This document shows positions 43,984-53,189 of a stretch of 64,000 nucleotides of DNA, piece by piece. The translations under genes were made by a program, and so were the position numbers. The stretch is from Maledivibacter sp. (GTDB taxonomy: Bacteria > Bacillota > Clostridia > Peptostreptococcales > Caminicellaceae): assembly GCA_025210375.1 (NCBI GenBank), contig JAOASB010000037.1, positions 124,001-188,000 on the forward strand, read 5' to 3'. Each line of letters begins with the position of its first letter. Position 1 is the first letter of the stretch. The notes below the pieces were generated by a model. That model was not told where the DNA came from and ran no database searches. It saw only the letters and a list, made by a program, of their open reading frames with translations.

Positions 43984-45071
43984 TTTCCAGCTCCCTTTAT
44001 GTAGTTGGCCAGCTGCTTCACTGTGACCGCTTCAACGGGTATTCCTATCCTATCGAGTCTCCTTGCAAAGTTGGAATTGTAATATGAATTAGAATCATTC
44101 TGTATTCCCGTTAACACTAAAGTCCTTGCCCCTGTGTTTTTGACTTCCTCGAACTCCTTCAACATAGAAGTTTCTTCGGAAAACAGGTCGCTTATCACTA
44201 TAAAAAGCGTCTTGTCGGGCCTTTTTATGAGGTTTTTTGAGTAAGCTAGCCCCCGTGCCACGTTGGTTCCTCCCCCTAGTTGGACGTCGAGCAGTATGTT
44301 TATGGGGTCTTCCTTAGCATCGGATAGATCTACTATCCTCGTGTCGAATAGCACTATCTTTATGTCTATGTGGCTTATGTTGTAGAATATTGACGATACT
44401 ATGGCTATGTAGATCAAAGACTCCACCATGCTTCCGCTACAGTCCACCACCAAAACTATGTCCGCTGGCCTGTTTTTCGCCTTGTTGGGATAGAAGTATG
44501 CGTCTTCCACGTAAAGTTTTTTCTCTTCTTTGTTGTAGTTTTTCATGTTCTTTTCTATTGTCTTTTTCATATCTAGGGCCTTTGATCTGTTGTATCTTGA
44601 CGAATTAGACTTATTTATCGTTCCCACCCTGGATAAGTCAATCTCGAATAGCAGCTCTTTTTTAATCGCCTTAGCAATCTGCCTTATCTTGTACTTTATC
44701 TTGTTACGCTCTTCTTCCTTGGTGTAATCTTTGTACATTATTAGTTTTTTCAGAAGGTCTATATCAGCCTTTGCATTTTCCAAGTAGTTATCGTCAGCAA
44801 GCACCTCATACATTCCATATGTCTCAAATGCGTCGATTGCGATCTTATTCACTATCTCCTGGCTGAGAATATTTTGCACGTTTTTCAGGTTTTTGATGAC
44901 AATTACGCCGCTTGATTCCCCTCCGTACATGCCTTTTTCATTGGAATACTCACTGTCATATACGCTATCTAGAAGCCTTTCAACCGCAAGGTTGTCTTGG
45001 GACATATCTACCTCCAGATTCTTCTTCGAGAATTTACCCAGTATTAGTCTCCATTTTTCAAGATTATTCAT
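43980..45071 (-). CDS. VWA-domain protein, MoxR partner (YehP-like)
   Basis: The C-terminal von Willebrand A domain (about 185-363) has an intact metal-dependent adhesion site: VVDCSGSM, the Thr in LGGGTNVARGL and the Asp in VISDLFSEE. The N-terminal half is helical. Cytoplasmic VWA proteins next to MoxR ATPases usually act as adaptors or metal-insertion partners in chaperone-like assemblies. It overlaps DUF5682 by 8 bases and SWIM by 4, so production is tightly coupled. It corresponds in order to E. coli yehP. Confidence 0.92.
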   Translation of the reverse strand: MNNLEKWRLILGKFSKKNLEVDMSQDNLAVERLLDSVYDSEYSNEKGMYGGESSGVIVIKNLKNVQNILSQEIVNKIAIDAFETYGMYEVLADDNYLENAKADIDLLKKLIMYKDYTKEEERNKIKYKIRQIAKAIKKELLFEIDLSRVGTINKSNSSRYNRSKALDMKKTIEKNMKNYNKEEKKLYVEDAYFYPNKAKNRPADIVLVVDCSGSMVESLIYIAIVSSIFYNISHIDIKIVLFDTRIVDLSDAKEDPINILLDVQLGGGTNVARGLAYSKNLIKRPDKTLFIVISDLFSEETSMLKEFEEVKNTGARTLVLTGIQNDSNSYYNSNFARRLDRIGIPVEAVTVKQLANYIKGAGK

Positions 45072-47316
45072 AATAAATACCTCGCTGTTTCAATCCTTCA
45101 AGGGAAATGGCTTCCATATTCCTGTTCCTTTCAAATTCCCCTTCACTTATATCGAACTTCACAAGAAGGTTTTCAGATATATGGTTCAGCTTCCCTATGT
45201 CCTTGCTCAGTCTCATCGTCTCGACGGGTCTAAGTTTCGTGAATATCTTCCTAAAATTTGGAAGTATATCGAAGAACTCTTTGGTATCAAGGTCTTCCAC
45301 AAACTTGTTTAATACGGTAAGAAACCTGTGGTTGCTTAATAGTATCTGATAGTTGTTCAATAACAGATACGAAAGAAATAGCATCGTCCCCTCAATCTGG
45401 GTTTCACTTAAAACGAAGTTGTTTTCTATCGTCCATGTCAGCTCCTCTTCATCGACACGTCCCATTATATACAGTATGGAAAGACTTATTCCCTTTAATG
45501 ATGTCGTCCATCTAGCAGCGAGAAGTTTTTCAAGGGTATCCGCAAACAATTCCCTGTCCACGTTTTCGTTTTTTGATGCGTTTATAAACGAGTATACGTC
45601 GTTTATGGAATCTGAAAGCTTAACTTCGTCTTCAAGCCTAAGTTCTTCAAGGGTCTGGAATGAAACCATAAGCTTTATATAAAGCTCGTTTACCAAATCG
45701 TCCAGTTCTCTTTTGTATTTGTTTCCGAAGGTCTCGTAGTGGTACGCCGTCTTAGTTATCTCATTGAACGCTCTTGTCAATTCCAATAGGTTGCTCTCCT
45801 TCATCATAACGTACTTTATCGTCTCTACAACCTCAACTGTCTTGCTTTCAATCTGAAGCACCACACAGTCCTTGAGACACGATACGGCCTTTGAAAAGCT
45901 ATCGCACTCCTTTATCTTGAGTTCTAACCTTGATTCAACTGCCATGTCTATACTTTCACCTAGAAACGCTACCTCTATCACAGCAGGCATTACTTTTTCC
46001 TTGCTCGTTATCTTATATGTTTGTGTCATGTATTCGTCTATGTCTATATCGAAAAAGTCTATCCCCTTGACCCTTTCTGCGAATTCTATTTCAATATAGG
46101 ACAGCTTGCTCAAAAACACGCTTCGTTTATATGCACTCCTGTTATTTAACACGTTCAGCGTATAAATGCTGTTGGACTTAGTGAACTTGTTTTTGACAAG
46201 CTGCTTTTGAAAATCCTCGACGATAGGCGGAAGGTTCGATATGTCATGAACCCGTCCATATTCGTCTCCTATCAAGTACATCTTGAAGTCTTCAAGTATG
46301 GCGTTAGTATTCATATACTGGTTAAATTCGGTAAATGCACTTATAGCACCATCGAAAAGCTCATATACTCCTGGAAGCTTCTTTTCCCTAAGTAATGCAA
46401 GTCCGTATGCCAAATCTATAGCACTTATTATCTTCGATATAGATACCTGTTTTTTCGCCTTCCTTATGTATTTTGTAAGTAGTTCTACGAAGGTATCCCT
46501 CGGATTTAGCCCGTTTTTTAAAAACACCTTGTAGTAGTTAGGGTAGTATATTCCTGCTCCGTATCCATTCAAAGTTGATATATTCTGGACGTTGTAGGGT
46601 ATCAGGTAGTTCTTGTTATCCTTGGTAAGGGTCTTTCTCCTCTTTTCATCGATTTCTGTGCCTCTTTTGATCATTTTTGGAAGAACAACGCTATGGAACC
46701 CCCCCGTTATCACAAGGGTTCTCTTCTGTTTGTATTCCTTTATCTTCTTTGCCATATACGACTCCCGAAGGTCGTTGTATTGATTTGAAGGGCTTAACTC
46801 CCTTGTAACACTACAGTATGTCAGCATCTGCATCATGTAATCTTCAATCTTCTTTCCACTAAGTCCTATCTCGAAGTATTTTTCGTAGTACTCATCAAAG
46901 CTTTCAAGCCCACTTTTTCTTACCAGCTCCGAGATATAGTTCGAGTACTCAAAGTCTATTTTTTCCTCCCTTATGACATCAATGTCGTATACGGGAATAT
47001 CTATAAACCTGATTTCTATATTCTTTTTGAACCCCTGCTCTATGGCTACATATTCTGGAGAGGTGTTGAAAAACGGAAAGTTCACTCCAACCTTTATCTC
47101 CTTATTATCCATATTCCCGTATATGGAAACGGGCATCTTCGACTGGGCAATGTTTTCTATTAGGTGATCCCCATCGCTCGGTCCCTCTATCAGTATCACA
47201 TCTGGCTTGAACTGGTCTATGGCAACCTTCACAAATTTTGAACTCACAAGACTGTGGTGCCTTACGGGGAAAAAGAATATCTCTTCATTTCTAAATTGAT
47301 TAAGGTCTATCTTCAT
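45064..47316 (-). CDS. DUF5682-family protein (YehM-like), possible TraB/EreA-like hydrolase fold
   Basis: The N-terminus has FFFPVRHHSLVSS, then FKPDVILIEGPSDGDHLI, and later TLVITGGFHSVVLPK. This His-His, Glu-Gly-Pro and Gly-Gly-x-His pattern recalls the TraB/ChaN/erythromycin-esterase group, in which such residues form an active site; that comparison is mine and needs a profile search. Residues about 280-750 are helical and variable. It overlaps the MoxR gene by 4 bases. It corresponds to E. coli yehM by order and family. Confidence 0.85.
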   Translation of the reverse strand: MKIDLNQFRNEEIFFFPVRHHSLVSSKFVKVAIDQFKPDVILIEGPSDGDHLIENIAQSKMPVSIYGNMDNKEIKVGVNFPFFNTSPEYVAIEQGFKKNIEIRFIDIPVYDIDVIREEKIDFEYSNYISELVRKSGLESFDEYYEKYFEIGLSGKKIEDYMMQMLTYCSVTRELSPSNQYNDLRESYMAKKIKEYKQKRTLVITGGFHSVVLPKMIKRGTEIDEKRRKTLTKDNKNYLIPYNVQNISTLNGYGAGIYYPNYYKVFLKNGLNPRDTFVELLTKYIRKAKKQVSISKIISAIDLAYGLALLREKKLPGVYELFDGAISAFTEFNQYMNTNAILEDFKMYLIGDEYGRVHDISNLPPIVEDFQKQLVKNKFTKSNSIYTLNVLNNRSAYKRSVFLSKLSYIEIEFAERVKGIDFFDIDIDEYMTQTYKITSKEKVMPAVIEVAFLGESIDMAVESRLELKIKECDSFSKAVSCLKDCVVLQIESKTVEVVETIKYVMMKESNLLELTRAFNEITKTAYHYETFGNKYKRELDDLVNELYIKLMVSFQTLEELRLEDEVKLSDSINDVYSFINASKNENVDRELFADTLEKLLAARWTTSLKGISLSILYIMGRVDEEELTWTIENNFVLSETQIEGTMLFLSYLLLNNYQILLSNHRFLTVLNKFVEDLDTKEFFDILPNFRKIFTKLRPVETMRLSKDIGKLNHISENLLVKFDISEGEFERNRNMEAISLEGLKQRGIYYE

Positions 47317-48389
47317 CTTATCTTAACTCTCGATTTGTATAGTTCGCTGTAAATCTCACTCTTTTTAGCCCTTTCCTTTACTACCTTCTCAAAATAGTAT
47401 TTAAGTGCGTTTACATCGGCTTCGTCTTCAAAATCGAAACTATTTATGAGATTTTGTGATACGCTTTGCATATCCATCTGGCTACCATTGAAGAATTTTG
47501 CGTACATGGTGCATTCGTGGTAGACGTTTACGAGTTCCGCAGTTGAAAGGTTCTTCGTGGGCTTTTCAAGCTTCTTGCCGTCCACCGCCTGTCCATTTCT
47601 CATCTCTACAAAAACAGTTGTAAGCATGTCTATTACATCTTCATCTATAACTATATTTTCTTCTAGCTTCATTACCTGATTTTTGACGATTTCCTTCTCA
47701 AGCTTTATATTATTTACAGGATTTACTACTTCTATGTTAAATCTTCTCTTTAGCGCGCTACTCATTTCGTTGACTCCCTTGTCAAGGGTATTTGCAGTCG
47801 CTATTATGTTGAATCCCTCTTTTGCAAAGACATAGTTGTTTTCCGGTAGCTCAGGTATCATCATCACCTTGTCGCTCATTACCGATATCAACATGTCCTG
47901 CACTTCCTGAGGAGTTCTTGTTATCTCCTCGAATCTCATAAGGCTTCCGTCCATCATGGACTTCATCACAGGGGACTTGATAATCGACTTATCGCTTGGG
48001 CCATTGGCAATCAAAAGGGCGTAGTTCCATGAGTATTTAAGATCGGCTTCACTTGTTCCTGCATTTCCCTGTATAGTGTTAAGGGAGTTATTACATATTG
48101 CAGCGCTTAAAAGTTCACTGAGCATCGTTTTTGCGGTTCCCGGAACTCCTATCAGAAGAAGTCCCCTGTTCGTAGCGAGGGTGACTATGGAACGTTCTAC
48201 AACCTTGTCATTCCCGTATATTTTCTTGCTTATTCCTAGCTCATCATCCCCAAGTATGAATTTCCTCACGGATTTCGGAGACATCTGCCAACCCGTAGGG
48301 CATGTGTCTACCTCGTTTTCTATAAGTTTTTTTATCTCGTCTTCATAAAGCCTTTCCACAGGTAGTTTTTGAATTTCCATTTCATTCAC
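47313..48389 (-). CDS. MoxR-type AAA+ ATPase (YehL-like)
   Basis: A 358-residue AAA+ protein. Walker A is GVPGTAKTML, the arginine-finger and sensor region includes FNIIATANTLDKGVNEMSSALKRRF, and Walker B is represented by GSLMRFEEITRTP, with Glu-Glu. MoxR ATPases remodel or load a VWA partner in an ATP-dependent way. It sits 13 bases after the DUF4132 gene and overlaps DUF5682. It corresponds to E. coli yehL. Confidence 0.94.
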   Translation of the reverse strand: MNEMEIQKLPVERLYEDEIKKLIENEVDTCPTGWQMSPKSVRKFILGDDELGISKKIYGNDKVVERSIVTLATNRGLLLIGVPGTAKTMLSELLSAAICNNSLNTIQGNAGTSEADLKYSWNYALLIANGPSDKSIIKSPVMKSMMDGSLMRFEEITRTPQEVQDMLISVMSDKVMMIPELPENNYVFAKEGFNIIATANTLDKGVNEMSSALKRRFNIEVVNPVNNIKLEKEIVKNQVMKLEENIVIDEDVIDMLTTVFVEMRNGQAVDGKKLEKPTKNLSTAELVNVYHECTMYAKFFNGSQMDMQSVSQNLINSFDFEDEADVNALKYYFEKVVKERAKKSEIYSELYKSRVKIR

Positions 48390-48402
48390 CTTTTTCGTCG
48401 AT

Positions 48403-51400
48403 TTATTTTATGCATATTGACCGAATCTCCCATATCACAGCGTTTAGGAACTTAGGCTCAACTTCCCATAGTTTTGCCGCATTTGAAGCATTCACATCGG
48501 CGTACATGTAACTTCCACGCTCTATAGTTCCATTTTTATAGAACTTGAGATCCCTAACAGTAACGCTTTCGTCTCCCATCCCTATATACAAATATTCCGC
48601 GTCTATCTGCGCTCCGTATTCAAGCTCCTCAAACTCTATATAAAGTCCCTCATATCCTCCTCCGTCTACTATGGACGTCTTGTACCATCCCTGTTTTTCA
48701 AGCTTTGAAACAAGGCTTATGGCAGGAATTTTGGTTCCGTTGAAGGCATCATATAGGGTATTGTTCATTTTATCTTGATCTATTTCGACGATCTCTATTT
48801 CAAGCTGGGTTATCGGCTGGGTTATTTCATTGTCTTCGAGGTTTTCCTTCCACATCTCAAGCTCTTCTTCTCTTAAATCCATAGGATGTACAAGCCCAAA
48901 CTCTTCTCCCAATTGAAGCTCTATCTCTTCGTAGTCCGCATCGGCAAATGTACCGTCATCCATATACCTAAACGATCTTACAAGCTTGTTTTGCGAATCG
49001 TATTTTCCCCATATCAGATTTACAGCAAACATATTCATTATAGGATTCTTTACGAATACCTTTTCGAATGTCTCCATGTCCCATCTTCTCTCAATGAATA
49101 TGGATCGCTCAAGTCTGGCCTTTTGTGCTGCAACTATTGTCTTGAGCTGCTTTTTCACCGCCGAAAGATGCTTTTTCGAAGCTTTCGCTATTTCTTCGTC
49201 ATCTGATTTCGAAGGCTTTGGAAGAGTTTTTATCATCTTTCCGTCTGGATTTAAAAGCTGTATCGTAAGGTCTTTTTTAAGAGTCGCCGTAAACGTCCTG
49301 CTTCCGTAGTCCAGCTTCAATTCCTTGTTCGGGTCAAAGCCAAGATTTGGAATAACAAGGTCGGCGAGTTCTTCTTTTGTGAGCCCCATATTCTTAGCAG
49401 CTATTAGGAAATACTCCGCCGCGGTCTTTTTGACCATCTTGTTTTTATATTTTCTGCTTATGGAATCTAGCTGCATAAGGGCATAGTCACTTCCATGGAA
49501 CGCCATGGCCTTGACTCCTTCTGAAGCTATGGCCCCCCTCGAATTTTGCGTCCACTCGTCTATTTGTTTCTTAAAATCCACGATGAAGGTCTCGTCGCAA
49601 TTGTATACTGCAAACACCATGGCCATCTTCATTTTGGCAGCAGCTCCAAGACCGAACCACTTGTCGTATACGTATCTTCCAAGCTGGTTTAAGTCCTCTT
49701 TTTCAAGCCTCGACTTTATTATATGCGCAGTAAGTGGAAGCTCTACCTTAGGACTAAGAAGGAATGTGGCTAGGTAGTATTTCAACAGCTCCTGGGAAAC
49801 CACTTCTTTGGTAATTTTGTCCCTAACCTCTGGAAGAGTGTCTATTTCAAGCTTTACAATGGCTTTGTCCATCTTTTTCGGATTGTAAAACTCCTCAACG
49901 ATCTTGTTGAGGCTTGTGTTCTCCATGTCCATCATCTGAAGCTTGTTATAATCTACTATGTATTCCACCAGCTCCTTGTTCGCCTTAGGCATCTTCTCCT
50001 TTAAAAGCTTTTCAAGTTCTCCGTTGTACTCGCTCCTTCCCATAAAGTAGTCCCTTGATATTTTTTGTATACTCTTGTATTTGTTTTTCAATCCATCAAG
50101 GGCGACTTCCAGGTCTTCGGATTCCTTTTCATAGTAATATTTCATAAACAGGGTCTCGTATAAAGAATCATCTAGTTCCTTTTGAAGCCGTTCCTTGTAT
50201 TTTTCTATATCTGAATCCAGATATTCAAAATATGAAAGTTTTACCTCTCCCTTAAACGAGTAGCTTCTTTCTATCATCGAAAGAAGTTTATTTTCGTCCA
50301 TCCCTGAGTCTATCAGATCCTTTATCTTTCCCTTTTCATTTCTCCTTGCATAGATATATTTTTCAAGTCCCATGTAGTCGTTTGAATGAATTAGCCTAAA
50401 TATTATGTAATTTGTCGCAAAATCACTTATTCCAAACATCACGGAGCAAGATATATCAATTTGTGTATAGTATCTTTGATTACTAAAATAGTTGATGTAC
50501 AATGCATTATCTTTTTCATTTCTTCCCGTCTCTATGTCTTCTACTATAGAAGCATTGTTTTTCCCCTTGTTTTCCTCCATCAGAAGTTTTTTCACCTTTG
50601 AGTCGAATTCTGCCACATATTTCCCTTTGTCCTCAGACTGCTTTATAAGAACAGCATACAGTATAAGGGAATAGGCTATATCCTTTGTCTTTTCCAATGA
50701 GACTATAACATCCATAAGCCTTTGGGACTGTTCCTTTGAAAATCTTATCTTTTCAAGGCTTACCATCGTCCTATACTCTCTTATTATCATTCTTGTTGCT
50801 ATTTCTCGTATCAACAGCTCAGACATTTCAAACTTTGAACTCATGTATTTGTATTCGTCCATGTAGAAATCTTCTATTGCCTCATCCTTTACTATGTTTG
50901 AAAGCATATACAGCTTTTTATTGGCTATTATAAATGCTCTATCCGCATCGGTGTATTCCTGCGTTCTTCCGCTCTTATAAAGATAATATACGATGAGGGC
51001 AAATGCATCTTTTTTCTTTGTCATATCCTGTGCGTATTTCGGTGCGTTTTGGACAAGATACTGGAATGATTCTTCTCTTCCTTCGTTTATATACCTACAA
51101 AACTGTATTTGCGCCTTTATCAAATCATCTTTAGTGTTTTCATAAAGAGTATCCATATGCTCCTTGTATTTTTCATAGTTGTTAAGATACCATCGTCCAT
51201 TTTCAGATACGTCTTCATGCCCTCTTATGAGTTTTGCTATGTTAAACCTAAAGTTGGCAAGAACATAAAGGTATGATACAAGCATGGGATCATCTTGGAA
51301 GGATATGTCTATCCATGCTTTCCGAAGTTCTTGTATCTTTTCTGGCTCCAATAATAGTGAATATACCTTGAACATTCGGATATTCCTTTCCCTATCCTTG

Positions 51401-51573
51401 AAATCTTCAGGATTGTTCCAGCTGTAACTGTATATGTTAAAATCAAATTTTTCATCTATGTCTTCGAAAACACCCAGTATGTTTCCGCCGTTTTCTATAT
51501 AATCGTCTATCTGATCCTGCTTGGACTTTTTGTAGTCAGAATAATATTTCTTAAGTGTATTTTTTATACGCAT
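48403..51573 (-). CDS. DUF4132 (MolR/YehI-like) large protein
   Basis: A 1056-residue, helix-rich cytoplasmic protein. The C-terminal DUF4132 domain (about 790-1056) has SIFIERRWDMETFEKVFVKNP, NLIWGKYD, HPMDLREEELEMWKENL, EITQPITQLE and a final part with GSYMYADVNASNAA. The N-terminal ~750 residues look like alpha-helical repeats and may form a scaffold. I prefer ATG 51573 because GAGGTGAAGGA is correctly spaced from it; a GTG at 51582 lies inside. It is the first gene of the operon and corresponds to E. coli yehI/molR, for which a firm molecular function is not known to me. Confidence 0.9.
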   Translation of the reverse strand: MRIKNTLKKYYSDYKKSKQDQIDDYIENGGNILGVFEDIDEKFDFNIYSYSWNNPEDFKDRERNIRMFKVYSLLLEPEKIQELRKAWIDISFQDDPMLVSYLYVLANFRFNIAKLIRGHEDVSENGRWYLNNYEKYKEHMDTLYENTKDDLIKAQIQFCRYINEGREESFQYLVQNAPKYAQDMTKKKDAFALIVYYLYKSGRTQEYTDADRAFIIANKKLYMLSNIVKDEAIEDFYMDEYKYMSSKFEMSELLIREIATRMIIREYRTMVSLEKIRFSKEQSQRLMDVIVSLEKTKDIAYSLILYAVLIKQSEDKGKYVAEFDSKVKKLLMEENKGKNNASIVEDIETGRNEKDNALYINYFSNQRYYTQIDISCSVMFGISDFATNYIIFRLIHSNDYMGLEKYIYARRNEKGKIKDLIDSGMDENKLLSMIERSYSFKGEVKLSYFEYLDSDIEKYKERLQKELDDSLYETLFMKYYYEKESEDLEVALDGLKNKYKSIQKISRDYFMGRSEYNGELEKLLKEKMPKANKELVEYIVDYNKLQMMDMENTSLNKIVEEFYNPKKMDKAIVKLEIDTLPEVRDKITKEVVSQELLKYYLATFLLSPKVELPLTAHIIKSRLEKEDLNQLGRYVYDKWFGLGAAAKMKMAMVFAVYNCDETFIVDFKKQIDEWTQNSRGAIASEGVKAMAFHGSDYALMQLDSISRKYKNKMVKKTAAEYFLIAAKNMGLTKEELADLVIPNLGFDPNKELKLDYGSRTFTATLKKDLTIQLLNPDGKMIKTLPKPSKSDDEEIAKASKKHLSAVKKQLKTIVAAQKARLERSIFIERRWDMETFEKVFVKNPIMNMFAVNLIWGKYDSQNKLVRSFRYMDDGTFADADYEEIELQLGEEFGLVHPMDLREEELEMWKENLEDNEITQPITQLEIEIVEIDQDKMNNTLYDAFNGTKIPAISLVSKLEKQGWYKTSIVDGGGYEGLYIEFEELEYGAQIDAEYLYIGMGDESVTVRDLKFYKNGTIERGSYMYADVNASNAAKLWEVEPKFLNAVIWEIRSICIK

Positions 51574-51582
51574 TTCCTTCAC

Positions 51583-52108
51583 CTCTTTTTAGTATTTTTA
51601 CTTCAATCAGCCTGCTGTCGATCCCCTTAGTGAACAAAATCAGCTGAAGGTGTAGAATATCCTAGGAATGATTCTCTTCTAAATTATAATAAAAGAGCCT
51701 TGCATTTACAAGACTCATCTACATTAACCCATTAACCCTTCCATTATCAAGAGAATAAAGTTTACCTAAGTTTTTTTGTTTAATTCACTCTTGATTCTAT
51801 ATATCTATCAATATCTTTAATAATATATGTTTCAAAGAGTTTTACTGTACTATATACATTATCATCAATCCAATAAGCGATTGCTTTTTAAGATTTTTGG
51901 TTTATGGACTTTAACATGACTGCTAAGATAAATATCCACCTGCTCCCTCCAGTCAAAGGTATGTTTTCATTCCCTATATGTTTATCATTCTATTATTATT
52001 TTATCCAAAAAAGCGTAATAATCAAACTATGGATATGTTAACCAAATGTACTTTAGCTTCAATACATACCTTGAGATCATATTGCTACACTATTTCAATA
52101 ATCATAAT
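51583..52108. other. Non-coding or decayed stretch upstream of the DUF4132 operon
   Basis: No gene is supportable. It must contain the promoter of the DUF4132 operon; I could not pick a convincing one. It contains the right copy of the 30-bp repeat (51771-51800) and short broken frames on the minus strand around 51900-51970. Confidence 0.5.
51771..51800 (+). repeat. 30-bp direct repeat, right copy
   Basis: One mismatch to 42154-42183. Sequence just before it (AATAAAGTTTACC) also resembles the CPBP-remnant side (AATAAGTTCACC), so the homology may extend to about 50 bases. Confidence 0.7.
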
Positions 52109-52278
52109 TGGAAATATGTTCTGATATACTCTTTGTCATTACTTCGTACAGGGTAGAATGGTTCAATAGATAAACATTCAAAAAAATAATTAGACCCTAA
52201 TTACTTAGGATCTTCCTTTAGACCGTTGAATGCTTTTTTTAGCTTACATAAAGCTTTTTTCTCAATCCTAGATACATA
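52109..52278 (-). pseudogene. Duplicated 3' end of sigK plus downstream flank
   Basis: About 168 bases match 61257-61428 with only a few differences. On the minus strand it encodes YVSRIEKKALCKLKKAFN and GLKEDPK, then a stop, and continues 85 bases beyond. Homology stops abruptly upstream of the Tyr codon. Together with 61257-61428 it brackets the island. Confidence 0.85.
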
Positions 52279-52380
52279 CCCTACTGTCAAGGAAGGGCTA
52301 AAAAATCAAGTTTTAAACTTTTAATCTTTTTATTAATAAAAAAAGAAAGGAACACTATTAGCATCCCTTTCATAGTTTCT

Positions 52381-52638
52381 TTACAAGTAATATGTTGGAA
52401 AGACGATGAAGATTCCAAATATTATAAACAGACTTCCAAAAACAACAGAAAATAATCTAAGGTGTTTATTTTCTTTCGACACTAGAAACAATCCATTAAA
52501 TAACTGTTGACACCCCGATAATGTAAATATTATTGGGAATGCCACTTTTGCACTTACTACACCCAACAAAAAGCCTATAGGAAATAGTATTGCAATTATT
52601 GAAATGGCAACATAAATAACTTTTTTCCTATCTTTCAT
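52381..52638 (-). CDS. Small three-helix membrane protein, unknown
   Basis: An 85-residue protein with hydrophobic helices at about 8-28, 32-50 and 62-84. It resembles small DUF3953-like clostridial membrane proteins, but I am not sure. GGGAGG precedes ATG 52638. It lies just inside the left border of the island. Confidence 0.6.
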   Translation of the reverse strand: MKDRKKVIYVAISIIAILFPIGFLLGVVSAKVAFPIIFTLSGCQQLFNGLFLVSKENKHLRLFSVVFGSLFIIFGIFIVFPTYYL

Positions 52639-52799
52639 AAGTACTACCTCCCTCATATGCTAGAATACAACAAACAACAATTTTAATCTAATATAATTCC
52701 CGCTTCATAGCAAGCCTTTAAATATTCTCTGCTACTATAATATAGTGAAGAGTTATAATTCGATATCTCTTCAGCTATAAAGGAGGTCATTACTTCGTA

Positions 52800-53156
52800 T
52801 TAACTATCAACAATGCTTTTATCCCCCATTACATCTTTAATAAGCCTTTGATAATTCTTGCCTATTGCTATATTACTTGGGACTTTGTATTCACAGTTTC
52901 CTACTGAATCAAAGCTACCTTCTTTAATGCCAAATGCTTCTATAATCTCATCCGCAACTTGTTCAAAAGATAATGAATGATTTACTTCAGCTAATTCCAG
53001 CTGTCTATCGATTTCTTTCTTACCAAGTAATCTCACTATATCAGCTACTTTATTCTTCGTAACTCTTGCAATATACTCTATAAGACTGCAAACGTATCTT
53101 AGGTCATTTTTTTCTTCATTACCCATTGCAATAAAATCTAACCATTCATCTGTCAT
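52800..53156 (-). CDS. Hypothetical helical protein
   Basis: I do not recognise this 118-residue protein. The first two thirds look helical and could bind DNA or a partner (YVCSLIEYIARVTKNKVADI, then LLGKKEIDRQLELAEV), and a less ordered tail follows. A clear ribosome site is lacking. It is 33 bases downstream of the next gene on the same strand, so the two may be a pair. Confidence 0.5.
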   Translation of the reverse strand: MTDEWLDFIAMGNEEKNDLRYVCSLIEYIARVTKNKVADIVRLLGKKEIDRQLELAEVNHSLSFEQVADEIIEAFGIKEGSFDSVGNCEYKVPSNIAIGKNYQRLIKDVMGDKSIVDS

Positions 53157-53189
53157 TTCTGAAATCTACTATTATTTGTATTTATTAAA

